Source of the DNA: Phallusia fumigata
Lineage: Eukaryota > Chordata > Ascidiacea > Phlebobranchia > Ascidiidae
Direction: 5' to 3'
Assembly (NCBI GenBank): GCA_008931825.1
Contig: QXVZ01031157.1
Coordinates: 1-57,780 of the forward strand
DNA length: 57,780 nt
Part shown: positions 14,501 to 29,500 of the stretch, in pieces
Layout of the letters: every line of letters starts with the position of its first letter
How positions within the stretch are numbered: the stretch's first letter is position 1
The notes under the pieces: generated by a model
The model's database searches: none
What the model saw: the letters and a program-made list of their open reading frames with translations, nothing else
Told to the model about the DNA's origin: nothing
Made by a program: the position numbers and the translations under genes

Positions 14501-17500
14501 AAAAAATTCAAGTTTGTTGTTGTGTGAATTTCTTGAAGTGATGGTAGCAAAGTCTGTACGATGTTCATCGGGAAAATCCGGAATATTTTCTGTATATTTT
14601 ACTGGTTATCAACGCTTGTTGCCCCAAGCCAAGTTTGTTTACAGGCAGCTAAAATAAAGCTGTAAACAATATTATTTTGATTAGTGTGTAGCGAATGTTG
14701 GAGTGGACATTCGGTAAAAGTCAGCCTTCCAGTTTCTGCTTATCTTGTCAGTTACATAACCAATTTACCTCAAGTTCAGTTTGGCCGCAGGCGATGATAT
14801 TTTCTGCCGCCGCTTCCATTCCGACGACCTGTGGCTGGGTTGAAAAGTTGTTTGTATTCGTGGGTTATAGGAAAGTTATGTGTGCCATGCAACTTCGACT
14901 TTGCGATGGTCGGCATTTCATATTTAGACTTTTGTTTTGGGTTTATGGTTGAATAATTGAAGACGTTTCTCCCTGTAGCAGTTGCGAGCAGCGGTGAGTT
15001 TGGCTCTAGTATTTTAAAGGTCATCTGTTTAGTGCAAGATCACAAACAGTTTTTTCTGCATAAGTGCAAAGTGTGTTAGCAATGAAGCAGATAGTTCTAT
15101 TTGCAACATGTCAAGAACAAGATATTTTTTAAGTCATTAGTTTCTTTAAATCCACGGGTGATATGAGTTAGCCATGGAACTTAACAGACAGTTTTTTGCC
15201 AACAACCGAATGTTGCTGTTTTTTTTTCACTTCTCATTCTCAAACACAAACTACGGAATGTGACAAAATCCCCGCAGATAAACAGATCATAAGAAGTTCT
15301 GTCTCCGTTCCCATAGATGACCAGTGAAGCATGGGGCCGGGTGTTTTCTAACCAGTTTGCGACCTTCACATCCATGAATTGTAGCTTCACTGTTAAAACT
15401 GAGAATGGACGAAAACAAAGGTAAAGACAGGGATTCTCAAACTGTGGGTTGCGACACCATTGGGGTCATAAGTTGTAATTTTGGGTGACGAGAGCATGAA
15501 ATGCCTGGAGTTATGTAGCAAGCGAGAAGTAGGGATTTCTAAATAAGTTGGTCTTATGCAGAGGTCAAGCTAATCATTCAGCAGTTAAACTGCAACTTAT
15601 GAATCATTTTTGTGTTCAACTTCAATTTACTGTTCAAAACAAACGCGAAGAACAAACTAGACAGAGCCAGTGGAAAAGATAAACATCGTTGAACGTCCGG
15701 TTTTATTTGCCGAAGCTACAAAACATATTTTACCGCGTTTTCTTGTGACATCATAAAGCGATCTGTTGACACGTGCTCTCTTCGCTACATAATTGATGGG
15801 TTAAACGATACCTCAAGCATTGTTGCGTCACAAACCCTCTTGTGCGTGCCTGGTCAAGCGGAACTGCTAACGAAACTTCTTTACATCAGAGCTCATTTAT
15901 TCGCTAGCAGAAGAATTTTCTCAGGCAGAAGCAAAATTGTTTTTAAGCAGCTTGCGAACATGAACGCAGCAACCATGAGTTAGCATGTTCGTGTAGTTAG
16001 CATTGCTAGGTTGTTTGCACAAATGCCAGTTGGTTCAATAATACTTGATGATACTTCATAAGGACAGGAGTAGCAACGAATTTCGTAAACGCTTTAAACG
16101 CAGAACGCTGAAGACTGTGTTTTTAATTTCGGCGGACATTTTGCAAAGATAAAAGTTGTTCCAAATGTTCACATTTTACTGTAAATCATTTTCATATGTG
16201 AACATCATCATATTATTTGCAATCTTCCATGTAGCATTGTGTTACATAAAACTATCCCTGGTGACGTGTGCAATAAATTGATCGCTGCTATTTTTAGTTT
16301 CGAAATCCCATCAGATAGGAAATTGAATGCAAGTAAAAAATCCTGTTTCAATTTCTTTTCATCGATCCGATACTTGATTATGTGCGGAATAGCAAAATAT
16401 TGTTTTACTTCGTTCTTTTGTGTGAAGGGTAGAAGCTCTGCTGGTTGGTTGCTGAATGTAGCAGGTCATTTTAGGCAGAAAGAGTAGCACAGATTGGCAT
16501 AATTGTTTATCTTTTATCTTTCTTTCGTCTTAATATGTGATAAATACTTCGCAAAGTTCTTTGTGTTTGTTAGTCAACATTTCATCAAACAAAATGTTGT
16601 TGGGCATATTTCGCGTATTAGTTGCCTCGTGAAAACCTTAAGCATTTCGTTTGATATCTTGAGCGCAGAAATTTGCAATGAAGAAATGTGTTCTTATTCT
16701 GTTGTTTGTATCAGCTGTTTAAATTAAACTGTCCAAAACAAACTTGTCTCTAATCATAAATATATAGTTGCTCGATTTATTTAAATCACAGTTTTTCTAA
16801 CCTGGGCTCCGTGATTGTGCTTTAGGGATCGGTATGAAATCGAATCAAGAAATCTACTTAGTGTAGCTGCAGACTTTCGATTGCGACTACGTCAATTAAA
16901 ACTTAATTTCGATGGTTGCAATGTGTTTTATACCGTCCTCCGTGACTTGAACAATGTTAAGAAGCTTTGGGTAAATCAAACTCTGATCTGGTCACGGAAC
17001 GAGTGACCTTTTAACACTTCCGAGAAGGACTAGTATGCAAATCATACCGAGATTAGATTCGCGTGTCCAGCGGTGAAGTCCACCATCGATTTCATTGTCG
17101 CTTGGGGTTGAAATGAACTTCATTGCTTTGCTTCTAAGTTAATGCACTTTCATTAACGAAAGAACTTTTAAAGCAGACATTGTTTAACATGTCTTTAACT
17201 TTAAGTCATTTAAAATGAAACAACCATCCATTGAATTGGCTTTTTGGTGATTTTTTCAGTTTTTTAAATAATATCCATGTTTTCCGTAAAACAGATAATG
17301 TAAATAAAATGTCACGGTGAATGTTATCAATATTTGAATGTCGCTGTTTCGGAGTTATTTGAATGTCACTTTGACTTGAAAGGTCATCAATTCAAGGTAT
17401 CATGCCAGTTTAGCATCAGATAATGTCGATCATGTTTGAAAATTTTCCCACATTCAATTACTAATGGGGTTTGGATGTAAATGGATTTAAANAGCAAACA

Positions 17501-20500
17501 GAATTCCATTCTAACATGTTCTCAAAACAGGCGATTTTATAAACCCGTGCCTAGTTTAAGTCATCATTTCGCGGACCACTATAAGGGGATGTAGTAAAAT
17601 GGGGATTTTTGTAGTAGAGAGTTCAAATTAAGTATTCTCTGTTAGTTTTCGGCCGCACCGAATTTTTGCAACGAGATTTGAGTGCCAGCCATTAGCATAA
17701 TCTGATCTTACCGAAAAATCCTTGGGTCTTAACGACGAAAATCCGTTCGCAAGATAATAGTTTGAGCCATCGGTTTTTTGTGGTTCACCATGGATTAGCC
17801 GATTCCATTATCGACCCATCGTTGTTTGTTTGATTTTTCGTGTCTATGGGAAGTATTTTTATCCAAACATGTTAATTATGTCGAGAGGTAATTGTTGGCT
17901 TTCTTTACACAATTCACGGTTCACAGTAAAACCAGTACTTGTGTGTAAAACATTTTCTACGTTCCTGATAATGACAACAGCCTTCGTCGAAATGTAGAAA
18001 ATGTTTTACACGCAAGTATTGGATAGTATCTCCTTGTTGAGATTTGCAGACACAAAACTAATCATACCTCCCACATGGAAGTGAACTAAAACTTTTATCG
18101 TAAAATGAGAAAATGTGATTACCCCATGCATAGAAATATTAATTATTATTTCGATGTAGGAGAGCGCGCTGAGTGACGACCACCTCTGGGCCCCAAGCAA
18201 CGCATCCGGAGATCTTTGTTACGTAGGAGAACAAAATTGTGTGGTAAGTGTGACGTCACAATTGCTCAAGTGACGTAGCAATGAATAATTTATCGTGTGT
18301 TGAGCAGGAATTCGTGTAATTGGCCCAAAAAGTATTTAACCAAACAAAGTGAAGGCAGAAAAATCGTGTCTAGTAATCGATTCGGGTTTTGATACGTTTT
18401 TAGGGAGTCGTTTGTGAACAAACCGATTACTTGCTTCAAATATATGTTGCGCGTTTTAAATTTATTGCTTTTGTGCTTTTAAATTATAAAAATTGCCAAA
18501 TAACTTACAACAACATAACACATTGTCAGGATGACGAAAATACCATTAAGGGTTCGGTGTTGAAATATACACCGCATTGCAGTAATAACAAACACTTTAA
18601 TTGAATGAATTTGCTTAAAGTAATAAGTTTTAAGCATTTTAACACAGGTTGTTGAAATGTACGTTTGATTTTCTCTATTATTGTATGTTTCCAGAAATCT
18701 GGTGGTCGTAAGAAGTGTTCGGCTTGTCACATTGTGGTCCACGATGCTTGCTATGCCCAACTTATGCGGGTAAGGAGCAGAAACTTATTTGTAAACGATT
18801 GAAACCGAAACGAATTAACACCGACAATAAAAATGTAACAACAATCCATGTTGGTTAGTCCATGAACTGATTCATCTACTGCTTTAGCGAAACTACCGAA
18901 ATCAGTTTTTCATAAACAACACACGTCGAATTATTTGTTTAAAATATTTAAATACTGCAGATCGGATTTCGGTGCAAGACGACGTACCGCGAAGCCACCA
19001 CTAGGAGCATGAGAGAGGCAAGTTTTTATCATTTGGATTCAAACTATTTTTCCATTGTCAAATCGTTGGTTAAACCCAGGGGTATTCATTCGAAAATCAA
19101 TAAAAATTTTCAAAGTCTATAATTACCCGGAAGGCTCTTGGTGACGTAACAATGATGATTCTCGTCAACAAACGCATGAATCGATTTATGTTGACCGCGA
19201 AAAGGCGAAAATCGATTTTTATGAAATACCACTTCATACAGGGGCGAACGCACTGAGCAAAGAAATGTTTCGTTCCTTGGTTTGTTAATGGCATTGCAGA
19301 ATAATTTTGTACATTTCTAATCCCTGTATAAGTCGACCCAACGTTTTAGCTTAACGACAGGACTTTAAACTTTCTTCGAAAACTATATTTCTGCAAAAAT
19401 ATTTATGGATTATTAACTCAAACTTTCTGACGTGATAAAAAGGTATGTTACGTTTACAGTAGCAGCCTTACGTCATGAGCGCTTTGTGGAACATGGTAAT
19501 TGTTGTTTCTACATGGATGTAAATATTGTAACCGGGGTAATTTCTGATTTTATCGCCAAAACTGGAAAAAAACACAGACACTTTCTTAAGATACTATTTA
19601 TGACAAGGCTTTAAGATGTGTCCAGAAGTTAACCTTATTAAAAATGCACTTTACCGTCACAATACTTTAACTAGTAGGATTTATGTTGATTTGTTCAGAC
19701 GTTGGTTGTCCATCACCACTGGGTTCATCGAAGGAAGCAAGAAGGAAAATGTAAACATTGTTCCAAGGTGAGTTTTAAGTCTCCGGTTAATCCAGTCTCA
19801 CTGAAGCAAACTGATATGGGAGATATTGTATCGTAAAAACAGTTATGTTCTGAAAGGTTAAATTTCTGTGAACTGGGATTTTCGGATTATAGTTTGTAAT
19901 TTCACGTGCAAGCTAGGAATTAGTAAAACATCCACCGGCGTGAATTTCGACTTTTGCGTCATGTTTCAATCCTTCTGTGACGTAACAAGTGCAAATCAAT
20001 TCTATTTATGTCGTCACAGTCGTTTGAGAAGCGATTCGGATTCCGGGAGCCCACCAAGGTAAGATGATTTTTTACTTGTTTTCTCCACGTATTTGTCGAA
20101 AGAAGTAAATAATTCAACATTCCTGTCCTCTTAGTTCATCTTCCCACATGTGTCAGTTAATATGTGAGCTGCATTGTAAAATCCTAGCTGGATGAATTGT
20201 CCTGACAGACCACTGCATGAAGCTCGTTAAGAAAACCGGCTTTCTTGCAAACTTACTGATTAATGCCCGCTGAAATATACATGTGAAATCGAAAGCAATA
20301 TTTGGGCCAGCGGAATTTTAATGCAGCATATTAAAGTTTTGCTTTCGCCAACCGACTGTTACACTGGAAACACAAGACACAGAAATTTCAACATAACTGC
20401 CAGAGATTTTGCAGTGATGATGACAACAACCATTGTTGAAACGTTTGCAGTACAATGTATTCAAGTTCTCTAGCAGTTTGTTTTTTTCGATTGAGATCTT

Positions 20501-23500
20501 CGCTTATCCAATGGTTGGTTTCAGATCGTCGCAATCAGTTGTTCCTGGTGCAAGGAAACTTACCACAATAAAGTTAGTTGCTTCCAAATGCACAAAATCA
20601 ACGAGCCTTGTTCGCTTGGAAACTTTGCCAAAAGTATCGTTCCTCCAACGTGGATCATAAAAGTGAGTGAAAACTTAATATTTTCTGTTGCAACGACCGG
20701 CGGTCATTATGGGTTCCGTACTGAAGGAAACATGTTGTTTTATTTTTTCTGCCCTACACCTTGTCTACGCACTTTTGGCATAACATGTTTTGCGGATGCG
20801 GATACAGCTTACACAGCTGGTAGATATGGTCATGGAGTTGTGCCATTCGTTTGACACCAATAGCTTTCTGAGATGGGTCAAATTATTAAACAATGAAATT
20901 TCGACAGTCTGAATACCATGTCTTTCTGGTGAATAGATTGCTGTGTTTTGCCCGATATTCCCTGAAGTTAACTTGCTGTCACAGAGTTTCTCATCTTTTT
21001 TCTCCTGGGACTTAAAATAGTTTTCGAAACAATTTCCAACTATCACTACGCTCCAAATAAAGTTGAATAGAGAACAAGATTGAAAGTTTCTGAAGCGAGA
21101 AGGCGGTTGTTGACAGTTTGCTAAAGTCAGAAAGCAAATAATTCCAGAGGTTAACCGATGTCGGTTGTCCTCTAATAAAGGGATTCTGCCTCTTATTACG
21201 TCACAACTTCTAGTGTATCGACCACAATTTCCGATTTCCTTTGAAACCCCGCGTTTTGACGTCAGCGTCTCGCTTGACTGCTGCTGAGCTTCTCGTAGCC
21301 ACTGAAGCGTGTCCGGTTAAATCGAGTTGACCTTTTCGCTGTAACGAAAACTGTTGGGATCGGTCACGCTTGATTGATCTCGACCTCAACGGAATGCCAC
21401 CTACACCGACTTGTTTACATTGACTACTATGAACTCTTGAAGCGGGTTTGTAAGCTATTCTTACGCCCTCAACCGTGACCGTACCAAAGTTGTTTTGAAA
21501 GTGGGCTAACTGGGTGAAAGTTTAATTCCGCAAAAAGTAATTCAAAATTGTTCCACTTTAAAGCTGCCAAGCACCGCTATGGTTGACTGCACAAAGCTCG
21601 ATACGTAACCCGCTTCTGGGCGCTGCAAACTAACAGGAGGTTGAACCATAACATTCGTGAAAGTTAAAGTTCACTTTGTTTTTTCACATGTAAAAACCGC
21701 AAATGTTTGTTGTGCAAACTGGTTGGTAAAGTTCGTGTCCATATATGGTGTGCAGGTCTGGTAGCAGCAATTCGTTAGTTCGACTTATTTATATGTTGTG
21801 ATTATGTTACAGGAAAATAAACATGTCGGATGGCTTATTTCAAACTTTATTTGTTGCAGCTGCATAGTTGAATGGTCAGCCATTGTCGCATAGTTGCATG
21901 AAAGCATTAAATCGAAATATCCACTTGGAAAAACCACAACCGCCGTCGCCATGTATAATGAAGTACAAGGAAATAGAATGAAAACAATGCAAACTACGCG
22001 CGCTCACAAATATATTACCAACGAAGTCAAGGCATATTTTCCATTCAACACACAAGCAGCAATTTGCATAGTTGCCCGGAAATCTTAAAACATCTGCTTG
22101 GAAACAATTGCAACTGTCACACCGGCGGTCCTCAACCTTTTAATATTACTTGCATCACTTCTTGTCTCGCAGGGAATGAATGAAAAGTTCCATAATAAGC
22201 AAATGGGGGAATACATCAAACAGAAAAAAATACCTCATGCGTTGTAAAATAGGCAACAAGATAATAGAAAAACAATAAAATTACGCGCGTGTACTCATCG
22301 AACTTCTGTTGAATTATTTTCCAGTCATCCCAGAAGCAGAAATCTCTCCGGAACCGATCGAAGAAGAAGCGAGGGTCGGGAGGAACTTGGAGGAAGAAAT
22401 CCTCGAAGGAAAGTCGTCAGAAAACTTTCGTCATTCGTCCTCTGTCGCATCAAGCCGCCTTCCTCGCCCCCACGCTCATCTTCATCAACCCCAAGAGCGG
22501 GGGTAATCAGGTGGGTGATGTGGGGTCAGGGAATTTCCCAAGTTGTCGGGGGATTTTGCTTTCTTTATTAGGAGTAGGAAATTGTTGTAAAATTATGTTT
22601 AGATGTTTACATCTGCGATAAGCTTTAATGGCCTTAGTCCGGAAAAGTAAAAAAATTTCAGTGCAGCTGTTAGTTGGATTTGGTAAGAAACAATCAAGTC
22701 ATCTGCTGCAAAACAATGAAACAAAAATATCTCATGGGAAAGTCAGGACATTGGTGTAAGTTTACCAGGTCGCAAAAATCCCCAATTTATCGAAACAGCG
22801 AAAATAAGTTGATTCCACGAAAAGTCCCAATAACACGGTTGGTAAAAATAGAATGGGTGGGTTCCAATTCGGGGTCAACACGAAGAGCTGGAAACCCCCT
22901 GGGTAAGTGTACCTTGGTTTTCAATGCTGGCGTTTTGCTTCATGCAAAAATATTATGAGTTGACCCGCTTGAAATCTTGTCTTCGCAAAACTTGATATTT
23001 TAGTCAGTTCTGGTGTTGCTGGCTGATTTTAAATCGTTTCAAGGGATTCGAGCGACAGCCACAGATCTGCATAGGTCGTGGGTTCGAATCCCACCGCAAC
23101 ATTTTAGACTACATGAACATTTCTACAAAAGTGCCAAATTTACAAGTTGAAAACATTTGGTCATTGCAGGGGGCCAAGTTGATGCAAGCATTCCAGTGGG
23201 TCGTCAACCCGCGCCAGATATTCGATCTATCGAAGGGCGGACCACAGGAAGGGTAAGGAAAGGCTGGAAACGAATTATGAATATTTTCGGTCGGATTTAT
23301 GTAAACGTTGTCAAGGGACGGTTTCAACCCCTGCCTTTCTTCCAAACTAAATTTGCATTGTATTCGATATTTCGCAGTTTGACGCAAATAGGAAAGAACA
23401 AGCCGACATTCGGTGACCTTTAGCTAATACAATTCCTTCCTCGCTTTAGCTGGGTTGCTCTCATGTAATTAGGTTTGGAATATCGAGGAACTGTCGCATA

Positions 23501-26500
23501 TAAATAAAACATTAGCACCGACACATCTACCTTTTGTGTTGACGGGAATCTTCAGGTTTGGTTTCACCCAAAAAACCCGCGTAAACCTGCGGTTTCCTTT
23601 TTGTGGTATTTCACTTTTCCCTGTTTTGAAAACTGCGTGTTCCAGAAAAACCAAACTACTAACATGCGTTTTTACGTCTGATGACGTCACTATGTTATGA
23701 CGCCATAGTTTCTTCTTCGTCGTTTCTAGTTTTGGAGATTTTTGTTTGTAAAAATTGCTGTAGGATATAATCTGATCACGCAATTGAAATTTTCCTTAAA
23801 TCTTCAACAAAAATCTGAAAACTGAAGCCGAAAATTTTGGAATAAAAAGTGTTTTCAATCTTTTTTGCAATTTGGTGGAATTTCCGAAACATGCGAACAC
23901 AAGGGTCCAAGAAAACGTCTCGGGAATTATTAAGGGGAATTTGTTCATTTCGTGTAAAATAACTCGTTCAATTATTCATAACCTCCCCTTTGCATGGGCT
24001 GCCCCAGCTGCGATGTAACCAGCTTAACATTTAATTCATAAAGCTTGGTGTACCTGGAACGCCCTTTCTGTAACCCTGGCTGTGTGCTGCATTCCCAACT
24101 AAGAGATATTTGGACTTTTTCTTGCAAATTCACTGTATACCTTTTTGTTCTAGGGCATATCATTTTGTTGGTTAAAACATTTTTATTATTACTATCACGT
24201 GAATTTCCATCCATTTTTATGTCATGTGCTTTATCTCTACGTACATTCTAATGTTTAAATTAAATTAAAGTTTACCCCAAAATTTCCTATTTCAACCCCC
24301 ATCCACTTTTTACCCCACAAACATATCTGTCTTTGAGGAAAAATACCACGTGACCTCAAGCACCCAATCATCGAGCGCTGTTTGTTTTTAGATTGGAACT
24401 TTACCGGAAAGTCCCAAACCTTCGAATCCTGGCCTGTGGTGGCGATGGAACGGTCGGTTGGATTTTATCGGTTCTGGATAAACTCGCGTTGTCTCGGCCG
24501 CCTCCAGTGGCCATTCTACCGCTGGGGACTGGCAACGATTTGTCGAGGACTTTGAACTTCGGACCGGTGAGTGCAGGTTATAAACTTAGGTAAACAAGAA
24601 GGTTTGATGTAGGAATACACAAGTCAGTACTTGTGTTGTGATGAGGTAAACCAGTCATGCAAAAATGTCTTCTCAACAATGATCTGTGTGTGTTTTTATT
24701 GAGATTACAAACTGCAATAAAATCGCATTTTTAATCGGTTTTGTCATGGTGGTTACATCGTGAATTGGAAAAGTTGAGTTCACATTTCTTTTAACATAAC
24801 ACTGTGTAAATTTGTGGTTTTTAAAACAGGTGAAATCTTTATCAGCTTTTATAACACTTCCTTTCGTTAGGCGCAGTTAATTTGTTGGCGAGACTAATTC
24901 AACAAACTGCTGGCAAACGGAACTATTTGCAGTATAATTGCAGTAATAGAAAACCTCCGAGATAAAGGTTACAGATCTAAGTAGGAATTGAGTTTTTGAC
25001 TGCCAGAAAATATGTCAAATGACAGACTTGTCAATCGTAGATCAAAGTATAAACTGCTTAAATTCGAATACAGGGTTACACGGACGAAACTGTGCCGAAG
25101 ATCTTACAAGGAGTTGAAGAGGCGAGACCAGTCAAGCTGGACAGGTGGAAAATATATGTTGAGAAAAACGAGCAAGCTCTCCTCACTTCGAAGCACACAG
25201 AAGATGATGACGTGAGTTTTCTACGTTTCGACAAACGCTCTTGTCATCTGGTTTGGAATTTCTTATTGGTACCAAGCCGTGGATGTTGCGCTTAACGATT
25301 CAGTAAATCCATATAATTCGCTGGACTCGTGATGAGTTTACCGCGTTCAGGCGTTGTTCCGCTCACCCAAGATAAAACGAAATAAACATCACGTGTTGTT
25401 GTAGGTCAGCTTCCCAGCTTCGGAGGACAACCAGCACATGACAGGGGTTGACCAACCTCCTTTGGATGTTGTGAATAATTACTTCAGTATTGGATCGGAT
25501 GCGAATGTTTCACTTGCTTTCCACGAATCTAGAGGTGAGTGGAAACTTGGCAGGGCTGAAACTCAATGTTAGGAGAGCAGTATCTGTGCGCCACCTACCG
25601 GATAGATATTTGCACGGGGGATAAGAGCTTAACCAACTCATGTCGTAGAGGAACAAAGGCTGATGCTATAGGTTAAAATCCCACCTACAAATATCTAAAA
25701 TCTAAAAAAAACATTTATAACTTTTATTAAAAATATACTGGCCCAACTAGTTCTTGAAAGCGACAGGCTATTCATCAAACGTTTCGGCAACAACTCATCA
25801 ATGATGTAATAAGGCTTGTACCAGCCACGCAAGTATTTATGTGTGTGAGTGCGAAAATGGGAAGATAAGAAAAAATTTATTTAAATTAATTTGAAATCTC
25901 GCAATTGTCTATTTCAGCTTTGTGCCTGTAAACTTCGGATTAACCGGAGAACGACGGGCGATTTTAACGCTGTCGTCGTTTCGTAACAACGCAATATATT
26001 TCCAGAGGCTCATCCCGACAAGTTCAAGAGCAGAACTGTCAACAAGATGTATTATGTGAGAGTCGGTGTGGCTGAATATCTCACCAGGCAATCTAAGGAT
26101 TTGTCCAAACACATCACTGTCGTGGTTAGTAAGTAGAAGCAAGCACTGTCCAACTGGGGATTCTAGAATATCCTAGAACAGTTCGAATCCTGTGTTTCGG
26201 GTCGTGTTCTGTTGATTCCTTCGGTATTGATTGTGATTTCTTCCCACAAACTTAATACTTAAGTTGGGAAACATCTTATACATATGAAACAAGCAAGATA
26301 TTTAATATTTTACAAGTAACTTGTGGTATGCCACTGAATAAGGAATAAAATGTCTTTTATCGTTAGATTCTTTTCGAATAAGTATTTAAAATCTGTTTTT
26401 GTGTGAACTACAATCTTGTTTTCCTTCCAGTGCGACGGTCAGAACATCACACCGAAGATTCGGGAACTGAAACCGGTTTGTATCGTTTTCCTCAATATTC

Positions 26501-29500
26501 CACGCTACAGCGCCGGGACTTCCCCCTGGGGAAGCCCCACCGGTAGCGAGTTCACAGCGCAACGTCATGACGACAAACTCATTGAAGTTCTCGCCTTCAG
26601 TCCCAACCAGCTGGTAAGTTTAAGTCTTGCTTTTCTTCGTAAAGCCATCCGCCTTTTTTTTAATTTTTCCGGTATGAATGCACAAGATAATATTTTAATC
26701 CCAGAGATTTAAATCAAAGTTCGTTTTTTATCGGCTAATGAGATTTTTTTAAAAGTTTGTGTTTGACGAACAAAAAACGCCTAGAAACACAATGAGGCAT
26801 TTATTTCCAACGGCTAAAAGGTAAAAAAGTCTCAAATATTTTATAAAGTGACAAAAATGTTGATACGTTATACTGACAGTTATTTCGATGTCCTATGAAA
26901 TCTTTTTGAATATTGAGATAACAAATATAATTAGATTTTAAACCTTAATTGAAAACGAAATGTTGTGTATTAAATTCCTAATTACCCGAACAAGAAACGT
27001 AAACCTGTTATTTGTCATGTATTGCGTCACATGAGTTTGTTGTTACGTCACAGGGGATGATATTTGTTGGGGGTCACGGTGAAAGGTTGTGTCAGTGCAG
27101 GTCGGCCTACATCAGAACTTACAAAACTTTTCCAATGCAGATCGACGGGGAACCTTGCAGGTAGGAAATATATTGCCCTGTGTTTCCGCCACTAGAGGCA
27201 CCAGCAGGTGCCGGTTCTCAACGTTGAGACTTAATTAATATTTTACTCATTCAAGATTAAATCCTTCCAACATCAAGTTTGAGTTTCTAAACCAAGCAAA
27301 TGTTCTTTACAAATCGAAGAGAAGAATATCCGCAGCGTCAGAGTAAGTTTCCTTTTTTTCTTTTCAACAAAACTCGATAGATTTTCAAACTTGAGTGGAT
27401 TTTCTAATCAGTGCCAATTCTCCACATCGTATGTTAGCAGCCTTTATTGCAAGTAATGAATATCAGTAACTTCAAGTAATTGCTTTAGCCCGCATCCCCA
27501 CGACCAAATCAAGATCCGACTCAACCTTCTCACCAACCACGATTTCGACGCTCAGGGAGGGAAGAAAGAGAAGCTTGTGACTAAAGGTTCGTGCTGTCGC
27601 GTAATTTCGCTTATTTACCACAACACATGGACTTGAAGAGTAACTTAATTAAAAAACTTGTAAAGAACTTGTAAATAATTAATATGTTTTACTGCAAATT
27701 GATGGTGACAACACCGATTGTTGAAACGGGTTACGTCACAATGTATTCACTCTATACCATGATTTAAGATTCTTATGTTTAATTCCGTAACTTCGGTCAA
27801 ATCAATCGATGAGTGACGAATGATTTGCTTGTGTTTCACACCCAACATGACTGCCGATAAATGTTCGTATGAATGCAATTAACATTTTTATCTTTCAGCT
27901 TCCCCCTTCCTTGTGACAGTTGTGATGAGCAATTCAACATTAGATGTTTTGAGAACTTGCCTTGATAGTTTAAACACTGTGAGTAATTTAAACATCTTTG
28001 TGGCATCAGTTTTGTTTCCAGACACATGAAGCAACACTTTTATTATCTGTGCCTGTTATTTTACAACATTTTAAAAACACAATTTAAAATATTTGTACAA
28101 ACCATTGAGCTGACATTGAAATAGTCAACTTTACAACCAACTGTTATTTTGTAAGTTGTGTTCGGTGCTTGTGCCAGCGAATGTCTTTTAAAAGTACGTT
28201 ATTTCACAGGCGACAACTTCGAACGAACCGGCAGGTGATCGCTGGTTTTTCCTCGATTGTAAGTATGGTTTCTATTCTCCTAATTTAGAGCTGGATTTTG
28301 TAAATAAACGAGTTTTTCCGAAATTTCCAGCCAGCGACGATGATCGATTTTACCGAATCGACCAAAACCAGGAAAACCTGCATCTCGTTTGTGACGTCAT
28401 AACAGCCGATCGCGAACTTTATATTCTGGAAGTTTCCGAGCCACAGACCTCCCCATTACTGGTGAGCGCAACCGCGGCGAGAATTATTCTAGGGTCACGG
28501 ATTGTTTTGTGAGACGTCTTTGTGACGTCATCTACGAACGATTATATTCTGGTAAATTACGTCATATAATGCATTACGTCTCTTTGGGTAATAAGCATAA
28601 TCAGGAGTGTGTTTTAAGTGATCCAGATTCAGTTTACAACTTCTACAAAATTGATTTTGTTTCCAGCATTTCCCAGTTCGCTCCAGAACAATCGACAAAA
28701 AGTCGGTTCAGTTCCGAGGAAGAGTTCAGAGTGATTCGNGATTATATTCTGATAAATTACGTCATATAATGCATTACGTCTCATTGGGTCATAAGCATAA
28801 TCAGGAGTGTGTTTTAAGTGATCTAGATTCAGTTTACAACTTCTACAAAATTGATTTTGTTTCCAGCATTTCCCAGTTCGCTCCAGAACAATCGACAAAA
28901 AGTCGGTTCAGTTCCGAGGGAGAGTTCAGAGTGATTCGGTTGTCATCGGGTAAGTTGGGATAAATCTTTTCGAAACTACAACAAACTCACATTTAATCTT
29001 TCTGTTGTTTAGAGACACAATGTCGGAGCCTGTAGACTTCACTATTCTGGCCCAGGTCAGTTTAGCCTGAAATCTTCCAAGTACTTTCAATGATTGCTTA
29101 ATGTCTTGCATGCCCCGCTACTTTATACAATAAAAAGGCGACACCTCTAAAGCTTCTGAAAACATTTTGTTGTTTTGTTTAGCAACGATTGTCGATGGTT
29201 TCCAACAAATCCGACCTCGAAACAGATTCTGTTGAAACCAGAAGCGGCAACTCGAGCCCCCGAGTGTTCACTTCACAGAAATGTCCCTCCCCGCTAGATG
29301 TCGTGTTCGAGCAAACCAAGGAAGAAGAAACGTCATTAAAACCACCTGATGACGCCATATCCCTAAAATCAGACGGAACTGACGTAACACCGGCGTTGGA
29401 CCCGGAAGTGCCGCAAGTAACCTCAGAAGAAAAAGAGGAAATGACGCAACAATCAAGAGATTCCATGGTTTCTGTCGAAAGTGACAAATTAAAGGAACCG

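Larger units (their letters stand above)
5558..18694 (+). other. Intron 4 region of the DGK gene, 13 kb, with assembly breaks
   Basis: This very long intron contains no exon I can support, though the frame requires at least one (see findings). It holds duplicated blocks around n at 6958 and 9079, a gap-like n at 17492 without duplication, a hAT-like end at 15428 and a foldback at 17932-18022. Open frames here (for example 9946-10152 and 14695-14952) lack splice context and family resemblance and are probably chance. Confidence 0.6.

Noticed and set aside
14695-15024. Overlapping open frames on both strands
   Set aside because: Short, mutually overlapping and without splice sites or family resemblance; typical chance frames in an intron.
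23035-23103. Functional tRNA gene
   Set aside because: Only the B-box/T-arm side is convincing; no acceptor stem or proper D- and anticodon arms can be paired.
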